Assembly: GCF_037975245.1 (NCBI RefSeq)
Contig: NC_092574.1
Coordinates: forward strand, 4,954,713-5,018,712
From: Apostichopus japonicus
Lineage: Eukaryota > Echinodermata > Holothuroidea > Aspidochirotida > Stichopodidae
DNA length: 64,000 nt
Direction of reading: 5' to 3'
Position numbers and translations under genes: made by a program. The notes beneath the pieces are model-generated. The model ran no database searches. It worked only from the letters and a program-made list of their open reading frames with translations, and was not told the DNA's origin. Shown here one piece after another: positions 57,201 through 64,000 of this stretch (positions are counted from its first letter, which is position 1; every line of letters begins with the position of its first letter).

Positions 57201-60191
57201 AACTGAATCAAAAAATAAAAATAAAATTGAATTCATTTGAACAAAGTAAATCAAGACCCATGATCCCATTCACTCACTCATCCCCATAGCAACCAAGAAG
57301 ATATCTTATAGTTTCAGGATATGAGCAGATAATCACATCATATTTAGAGGTATGCCCCAAACACCTCAGGACTCATGATCTATGCAGCAAACAATCTAAC
57401 TAATTTGCATCTGCTTTTGTCAAGAAAGCTTCCTGATCAATCACAAAGAAATATTTCGCCGAATGAGGCCACCTATCTATCTGTGAGAAGCTCGCGGCTC
57501 AAAATTCACCAGTATGATCAAACTTCGGGTTGATGGCGTCAAATAACACACGTCGTATGGCAGTTGGTCCTGCTGTCTAATTCAGCAAAATTCACTTATG
57601 CTTGCATCCTTGTGGGCAGTTTGCTGCCAAGAGGACAAATCAGCCAATATATAACATCCACAAAGTCTATAAGCGGTTGATTTTTCCCAGAATTGTGAGA
57701 TTTTAATTACCTCGATGCAATATTCATTCACCTCGGCTGTGCTGTCAACAACCTAAGATACTAATTTATTCTAAAAACCGGGTGAGGATAGAAACATCCC
57801 CAAGTGAACGCTGAAGTTGAGAATCGCAAGTTTTGGACTGACTCTGTTCCTCAAAATTACTTGAGTAAACCTTTAATTATTAAACACAATATGCATGGGA
57901 GCAAAGACAATGGATTGTGCATACATTTTGGACGATAGATACTACTAGTACAGTATAAATATCAGGGACAGGTTCAGTGCTGGCTTACAATGATGTCTAC
58001 ACTGCTTGGCTCAGCTTTATACCATGGAGACCTCAAATAATGCACAAGGCCATGCTTTTTATTCATTTACTGTGACATTGATGTCAATTTCTGTAGATTC
58101 AGTATCTAGACCTCTAAAGTCTGAAGTGCTGACCAATAAGTTCCCCTAGTGGTACCCCTCCGCCACATCCCCCTGCAAACCACATTCATGTACATGCCCT
58201 TGACTGTGACATTGGTGACAATTCTATAGATCAATCATCTAGTTCGGAATTGCTGCTCTCACTAGTTAGGATGTAATAAGTACCTCTAGTGGTATTCTCC
58301 CCCTGGCCCCAGCCCCATACATTGTCTTCAACGTCATATTATAATGGTTTCTGTAGACTCACCATCGTGTTCTCTCAAGTCCTGAATTGTTGTCCCACTA
58401 ACTAGGATGTAGGTACCTGTAGTGGTACTCTGCCCTCCCTCCCCTTCCCCCTGTACATCCCTTGAACTTGAATGTGAGTAGTGCCCCTAATGGTGCCCCC
58501 TCCCCCATTCAAGCCACCCTCTTTACATCCCCATAAATGTCACAATATAAATGGTTTCTGTAGACTAATCATTAGTTCTCTTCAAGTCTCAAGTGCTGCT
58601 CCCACTTACTTGGACGTAATAAGTGCCTCTACTACTGCAGTACATCATCAGAAATGCAAAGTCTAAATTCTGTTTCGTTCTCCACCTGTCAATTAAGAAG
58701 GAAACATTGAAACCATCAATTTACAGTTCGTTGCTTAGATGACTGTAGAAACATTAAAAATTTAAACCACCATCAACCTATCCCTGACAAAGCTTTCCTG
58801 TGACATCTCAAACTCAACACCTCATGTGAGCCCTGAAATACATTCTTGATGTTCTTCTTCCCCTGCTTAATGAATGGCTGAAGAAAACTTAAGATTATTC
58901 TAAAGAAAGAGATAGAGAAAGACAAGAAAAACTTAAGATGGGGGAACAGGAGGATAAATAAGCCACGGCAGATGAAAGATTGAACAGAACTTGTTCTCTT
59001 GAAGCCACAACTACTAAACGTGATACATTTAGATGAATCATATACAATGTGGTGCCCGGTGCAACAAACTAGAAGAAATATCAACCTACATACTGCAATA
59101 TTAACCATTATAAAGCCAGCAAAAACTTTAATACTGAGTTTGGGTGGTGCTGGCGAAGCTAATCAAACCCTTTCAAACTTTGTTCCCAAATATGTAGTTA
59201 TTCAGACAAATTATAGCACAAAAATATATCTTAGTATTTGAAAGACAATTGGTTTGTGCTTTCAAGTTACAAAGTTTACCTCAGAGCAGCCCTCTTTAAT
59301 TATTTATTCCAATAATTACAGTCGAGGCTCTGGAGAGCAAACCTGATTATCAGAAAAAACTGATCATTTCAAAACTTTGTTTGCATTTCTGGTTAATGCC
59401 TGAGTTGATTGATTGAAATGTCGAACTTTTGAAGTATCTTGAAATGTAATAATAATAAATAATCATAATTAATACGATAAAAAGGGAGAGACGACAGAAA
59501 AGCCAATGAGAGAAAGAAACAAACAGGAGGGTTTAGCCGGGATCTTCAAGTGTTTCAATTTATTAACTCTAAGAGCGATGGAGGATGCTTGATGATGTAG
59601 GGTGAGCAAGCAAATTAAGAATTTAAATGATGATCATGATCATGATGAGCTAAGATTGTAACAGAAGGCCTAAGAGAGAGAGACAAGGAGAGTTGGTACT
59701 TCCTTTTAATCAACCTACTGCTGATGATGTAATGCTTGTATAAATTTATCCACACACTTGGGGAAAAAGTATTACGTGCGATTCATATTGGTTAAAAAAT
59801 CATGTCAACAAATAATTTGGGCGGTTCAAATTATGTATAAAATCAGTTTAATCTTTCAAAAACTTACCCCAGCCAAAAATATGTTGATGTTACAAAAACC
59901 TTTGCAAAGATTTGACCTGAAGCATAGAGATATAGTCCTCCGCATGTAATGATTAGTGAATTGTGTGACCACTGTTCATCCCTAACAGCCCTTCCCCCCC
60001 CCCCCCCCCAATGGAAGGGCTTATCATTTACACACACTATACTTTTACCATGAGAAGAAGGAAAATGAAGGTCTTACTTGACACGTTCCTGAGTATCTCC
60101 AAATGTCTCCGGTATATTATCCAGGTCAGGATAATAGTAGACTGGAGGAGAGATGATATCTATCAGACCTGATTCAACCTCTGCAGCAAAA
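51186..60191 (-). CDS. MGAT4: Alpha-1,3-mannosyl-glycoprotein 4-beta-N-acetylglucosaminyltransferase (GnT-IV), C-terminal nine exons; 5' end outside window
   Basis: GnT-IV is a Golgi type II membrane enzyme (GT54) that adds a beta-1,4 GlcNAc from UDP-GlcNAc to the alpha-1,3 mannose arm of complex N-glycans. Exons in transcript order: 60078-60191, 58610-58685, 57088-57202, 56246-56376, 54821-54928, 53083-53276, 52363-52502, 51774-51889, 51186-51215. Phases agree across all junctions, giving 340 residues and a stop (human MGAT4A/B are about 535-550 aa). The acidic metal/nucleotide-binding motif LEDDIIAV, the [12 protein letters not shown] segment and [10 protein letters not shown] are diagnostic. 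The last four exons match the C-terminal lectin-like domain. The TM anchor, stem and N-terminal catalytic part (about 195-200 aa) must lie beyond 64 kb, past a satellite of at least 3.5 kb. A versus B cannot be decided; it may be the single ancestral form. Confidence 0.94.
51240..51628. repeat. Degenerate ATATCACA/CATTACACAT repeat in the last MGAT4 intron
   Basis: Motifs ATATCACACATTA, ACCATACAGCA(C/T)ATTAC and CATGTC(A/C)C recur irregularly over ~390 bp, with a (TA)n run at about 51,453-51,466. It produces overlapping His/Thr/Ile-rich ORFs that are artefacts. Confidence 0.7.
51774..51889 (-). CDS. MGAT4: MGAT4 exon: end of lectin-like domain
   Basis: [21 protein letters not shown] then [18 protein letters not shown]. 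Acceptor gctgcag|GAG, donor GAG|gtaagc. Aligns with the human KFVNGVAEGVVDPSLNPISAF segment. Confidence 0.93.
52363..52502 (-). CDS. MGAT4: MGAT4 exon: lectin-like domain, middle
   Basis: [21 protein letters not shown] and EVLPVGG then [11 protein letters not shown]. Acceptor cttgacag|GTA, donor G|gtaatg. SGxxEhPGDxLxNTxVEVLP is typical of the family. Confidence 0.95.
53083..53276 (-). CDS. MGAT4: MGAT4 exon: lectin-like domain, start
   Basis: [40 protein letters not shown] and [20 protein letters not shown]. Acceptor ttttgcag|GAT, donor GA|gtgagt. Aligns with the human NPPAEVSTSLKVYQ...FFWA region. Confidence 0.95.
54821..54928 (-). CDS. MGAT4: MGAT4 exon with [10 protein letters not shown] motif
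   Basis: [20 protein letters not shown] then [16 protein letters not shown], nearly identical to human MGAT4A. Acceptor atctttcag|AAA, donor AAG|gtaggt. Marks the end of the catalytic domain. Confidence 0.97.
54929..56245 (-). other. MGAT4 intron
   Basis: About 1.3 kb, AT-rich, with a TATTATATTATAAAATAT stretch near 55,965-55,987. No mobile element is recognised. Confidence 0.75.
56246..56376 (-). CDS. MGAT4: MGAT4 exon with [10 protein letters not shown] motif
   Basis: [21 protein letters not shown] and [20 protein letters not shown] then KDA. Acceptor ccccttccag|GTA, donor GCC|gtaagt. Catalytic-domain core. Confidence 0.97.
57088..57202 (-). CDS. MGAT4: MGAT4 exon with EDD catalytic motif
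   Basis: [20 protein letters not shown] and [22 protein letters not shown] is the acidic motif for metal and sugar-nucleotide binding. Acceptor ttgattcag|TTG, donor G|gtaagt. Confidence 0.97.
57203..58069 (-). other. MGAT4 intron, unassigned part
   Basis: About 870 bp with no recognisable element. It lies between the EDD exon and the diverged tandem repeat at 58,070-58,640. Confidence 0.7.
58070..58640. repeat. Diverged tandem repeat whose unit includes the MGAT4 exon/donor junction at 58,610
   Basis: The block ATGGTTTCTGTAGACTAATC ... CCCACTTACTTGGACGTAAT, which spans the donor, is echoed three times upstream on the plus strand. Copies begin near 58,343 (GGTTTCTGTAGACTCACC; CCCACTAACTAGGATGTAG), near 58,220 (AATTCTATAGATCAATC; CTCACTAGTTAGGATGTAAT) and near 58,086 (AATTTCTGTAGATTCAG; GACCAATAAGTTCC). 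A further short echo (GTAGTGCCCCTAATGG) is near 58,475. In the echoes the donor GT is lost. Confidence 0.75.
58610..58685 (-). CDS. MGAT4: MGAT4 exon, [15 protein letters not shown]
   Basis: [21 protein letters not shown] then TYYVQ. Acceptor aattgacag|GTG, donor CAA|gtaagt. Joins in phase to LEDDIIA in the next exon. Human MGAT4 has a near-identical segment. Confidence 0.96.
58686..60077 (-). other. MGAT4 intron
   Basis: About 1.39 kb. It has a C run at about 59,995-60,009, AT-rich sequence and chance ORFs on both strands (for example 58,773-59,108). No mobile element is recognised. Confidence 0.75.
60078..60191 (-). CDS. MGAT4: MGAT4 exon, [16 protein letters not shown]; 5'-most in window
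   Basis: x/[21 protein letters not shown] then [17 protein letters not shown]. Matches the human ...IQSGLLEVISPPxxYYPDL...TFGDSKERV segment. Acceptor gtttctcctaaag|T, so the first base completes a codon begun in an exon outside the window. Donor AA|gtaaga. Confidence 0.95.
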
Positions 60192-60473
60192 CTTTAGGAG
60201 AAACAAAAGAGAAGATAATCTTTACTCAACATGGCAATGATCTGTATGAGCATTAAGGGGACTCGTCCCTCTTTGTTATGGAGTAAACTATTATATACTG
60301 TTATTACTGTTATAATGTGAGATTGATTGAATCTAGTTAGGCAGAAAACTATGCACTTTTTTACTTTGTCAACACACTACAATGATTGGTTTACACTGAG
60401 AAGGAACATAATTTATGTTGGTTTGGGAAAGTAGACATAGAAGAGAAATGGAAAATAGTGAAACCCATTAAGA

Positions 60474-63400
60474 TGTTATAATCTGCACATTATATAGCAG
60501 TCTATGTTATAATCTGCACATTATATAGAATTCTATGTTATAATCTGCACATTATATAGCAGTCTATGTTATAATCTGCACATTATATAGCAGTCTATGT
60601 TATAATCTGCACATTATATAGAATTCTATGTTATAATCTGCACATTATATAGCAGTCTATATTATAATCTGCACATTATATAGCATTCTATGTTATAGTC
60701 TGCACATTATAGCAGTCTATGTTATAATCTGCACATTATATAGCAGTCTATGTTATAGTCTGCACATTATAGCAGTCTATGTTATAATCTGCACATTATA
60801 TAGCAGTCTATGTTATAATCTGCACATTATAGCAGTCTATGTTATAATCTGCACATTATATAGCATTCTATGTTATAGTCTGCACATTATAGCAGTCTAT
60901 GTTATAATCTGCACATTATATAGCAGTCTATGTTATAATCTGCACATTTTATAGCAGTCTATGTTATAATCTGCACATTATATAGCAGTCTATGTTATAA
61001 TCTGCACATTATAGCAGTCTATGTTATAATCTGCACATTTTATAGCAGTCTATGTTATAATCTGCACATTATATAGCAGTCTATGTTATAATCTGCACAT
61101 TTTATAGCAGTCTATGTTATAATCTGCACATTTTATAGCAGTCTATATTACAATCTGCACATTATATAGCAGTCTATGTAATAGTCTGCACATTATATAG
61201 CAGTCTATGCTGTAATCTGTACATTATATAGCAGTCTATGTTATAATCTGCACATTATATAGCAGACTATGTAATAATCTGCACATTATATAGCAGTCTA
61301 TGTTATAATCTGCACATTTTATAGCAGTCTATGTTATAATCTGCACATTATATAGCAGTCTATGTTATAGTCTGCACATTATATAGCAGTCTATGTAATA
61401 GTCTGCACATTATATAGCAGTCTATGTTATAATCTGCACATTATATGTCAGTCAATGTTATAGTCTGCACATTATATAGCAGTCTATGTTATAGTCTGCA
61501 CATTATATAGCAGTCTATGTTATAATCTGCACATTTTATAGCAGTCTATGTTATAATATCTGCACAATATATAGCAGTCTATGTTATAATCTGCACTTTA
61601 TACAGCAGTCTATGTTATAATCTGCACATTATATAGCAGTCTATGTTATAATCTGCACATTATATAGCAGTCTATGTTATAATCTGCACATTTTATAGCA
61701 GTCTATGTTATAATATCTGCACATTTTATAGCAGTCTATGTGATAGTCTGCACATTATATATCAGTCTATGTTATAATCTGCACATTATATAGCAGTCTA
61801 TGTTATAGTCTGCACATTATATATCAGTCTATGTTATAGTCTGCACATTATATAGCAGTCTATGTAATAGTCTGCACATTATATAGCAGTCTATGTTATA
61901 ATCTGCACATTTTATAGCAGTCTATGTTATAATATCTGCACATTTTATAGCAGTCTATGTGATAGTCTGCACATTATATATCAGTCTATGTTATAATCTG
62001 CACATTTTATAGCAGTCTATGTTATAATCTGCACATTATATAGCAGTCTATGTTATAGTCTGCACATTATATAGCAGTCTATGTAATAGTCTGCACATTA
62101 TATAGCAGTCTGTTATAATCTGCACATTATATGTCAGTCAATGTTATAGTCTGCACATTATATAGCAGTCAATGTTACAGTCTGCACATTATATAGCAGT
62201 CTATGTTATAATCTGCACATTTTATAGCAGTCTATGTTATAATATCTGCACAATATATAGCAGTCTATGTTATAATCTGCACTTTATACAGCAGTCTATG
62301 TTATAATCTGCACATTATATAGCAGTCTATGTTATAATCTGCACATTATAGCAGTCTATGTTATAATCTGCACATTATATAGAATTCTATGTTATAATCT
62401 GCACATTATATAGCAGTCTATATTATAATCTGCACATTATATAGCATTCTATGTTATAGTCTGCACATTATAGCAGTCTATGTTATAATCTGCACATTAT
62501 ATATCAGTCTATGTTATAGTCTGCACATTATAGCAGTCTATGTTATAATCTGCACATTATATAGCAGTCTATGTTATAATCTGCACATTATAGCAGTCTA
62601 TGTTATAATCTGCACATTATATAGCATTCTATGTTATAGTCTGCACATTATAGCAGTCTATGTTATAATCTGCACATTATATAGCAGTCTATGTTATAAT
62701 CTGCATATTTTATAGCAGTCTATGTTATAATCTGCACATTATATAGCAGTCTATGTTATAATCTGCACATTATAGCAGTCTATGTTATAATCTGCACATT
62801 TTATAGCAGTCTATGTTATAATCTGCACATTATATAGCAGTCTATGTTATAATCTGCACATTTTATAGCAGTCTATGTTATAATCTGCACATTTTATAGC
62901 AGTCTATATTACAATCTGCACATTATATAGCAGTCTATGTAATAGTCTGCACATTATATAGCAGTCTATGTTGTAATCTGTACATTATATAGCAGTCTAT
63001 GTTATAATCTGCACATTATATAGCAGTCTATGTAATAATCTGCACATTATATAGCAGTCTATGTTATAATCTGCACATTTTATAGCAGTCTATGTTATAA
63101 TCTGCACATTATATAGCAGTCTATGTTATAGTCTGCACATTATATAGCAGTCTATGTAATAGTCTGCACATTATATAGCAGTCTATGTTATAATCTGCAC
63201 ATTATATGTCAGTCAATGTTATAGTCTGCACATTATATAGCAGTCTATGTTACAGTCTGCACATTATATAGCAGTCTATGTTATAATCTGCACATTTTAT
63301 AGCAGTCTATGTTATAATATCTGCACAATATATAGCAGTCTATGTTATAATCTGCACATTATACAGCAGTCTATGTTATAATCTGCACATTATATAGCAG

Positions 63401-64000
63401 TCTATGTTATAATCTGCACATTATATAGCAGTCTATGTTATAATCTGCACATTTTATAGCAGTCTATGTTATAATATCTGCACATTTTATAGCAGTCTAT
63501 GTGATAGTCTGCACATTATATAGCAGTCTATGTTATAATCTGCACATTATATAGCAGTCTATGTTATAATCTGCACATTATATAGCAGTCTATGTTATAA
63601 TCTGCACATTTTATAGCAGTCTATGTTATAATATCTGCACATTTTATAGCAGTCTATGTGATAGTCTGCACATTATATAGCAGTCTATGTTATAATCTGC
63701 ACATTATATAGCAGTCTATGTTATAGTCTGCACATTATATATCAGTCTATGTTATAGTCTGCACATTATATAGCAGTCTATGTTATAATCTGCACATTAT
63801 ATAGCAGTCTATGTTATAATCTGCACATTTTATAGCAGTCTATGTTATAATATCTGCACATTTTATAGCAGTCTATGTGATAGTCTGCACATTATATATC
63901 AGTCTATGTTATAATCTGCACATTATATAGCAGTCTATGTTATAGTCTGCACATTATATATCAGTCTATGTTATAGTCTGCACATTATATAGCAGTCTAT
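60474..64000. repeat. 31-bp satellite with 1761-bp higher-order repeat, runs off the window
   Basis: The monomer is TCTATGTTATAATCTGCACA followed by TTATATAGCAG (31 bp). Variants are 29 bp (TATA shortened to TA) or 33-34 bp (TATAATATCTG). About 114 monomers are present. Rare variants recur at a fixed 1761-bp spacing: GAATTCTATG at 60,621 and 62,382; TGTAATCTGTACATT just after 61,209 and 62,970; GTCAGTCAATG at 61,447 and 63,208. A second copy of the last marker at 62,133 shows an extra ~686-bp internal duplication. The array lies in the MGAT4 intron upstream of 60,191 or beyond its first exons. Confidence 0.97.

Noticed and set aside
60474-64000. Regularly repeated 31-bp units resembling a CRISPR array
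   Set aside because: The units are contiguous without unique spacers, there are no cas genes, and the surroundings are intron-rich animal DNA. It is a satellite.

Overview
The window looks like a piece of an animal nuclear genome, most likely a marine invertebrate deuterostome such as an echinoderm. The evidence is two intron-rich genes with GT-AG introns whose proteins are close to the human orthologues, AT-rich non-coding DNA, many young non-autonomous DNA transposons, a tRNA-derived SINE and large tandem arrays. The species is inferred from general character only; I could not search a database. There is nothing bacterial or viral here, and almost all ORFs outside the exons are chance ORFs.

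Layout. (1) 1-14.7 kb: no recognisable gene. This is a transposon-rich upstream region. Several hAT-like elements can be delimited to the base by terminal inverted repeats and 8-bp target-site duplications (5213-6926, 8149-8918, 9979-11086, 10359-10764), some nested in others. There is also a palindromic MITE, a perfect hairpin and short minisatellites. (2) 14,879-34,619 (+): a complete NAA15 gene, the auxiliary and ribosome-anchoring subunit of the NatA N-terminal acetyltransferase. I reconstruct 19 coding exons totalling 2640 nt, or 879 aa, in one uninterrupted frame. Its introns hold a SINE, two MITE-like elements with 6-bp target duplications, a LINE-like tail and three minisatellites. One of those minisatellites is a tenfold tandem copy of the exon 14 splice donor. 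(3) 34.6-51.2 kb: the 3' UTR of NAA15 and a convergent intergenic region with a duplicated block around 40.4-42.1 kb, transposon relics and minisatellites. (4) 51,186-60,191 (-): the last nine coding exons (340 aa) of an MGAT4-type N-acetylglucosaminyltransferase (GnT-IV). They carry the EDD motif and the C-terminal lectin-like domain; the N-terminal exons lie beyond the window. (5) 60,474-64,000: a 31-bp satellite with a 1761-bp higher-order period, inside or at the edge of an MGAT4 intron and running off the window.

The two genes lie tail to tail and have unrelated jobs: cytosolic co-translational N-terminal acetylation, and Golgi N-glycan branching. The most unusual feature is that in both genes a minisatellite has grown out of an exon/5'-splice-site junction. 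The NAA15 case gives ten near-identical candidate donors.
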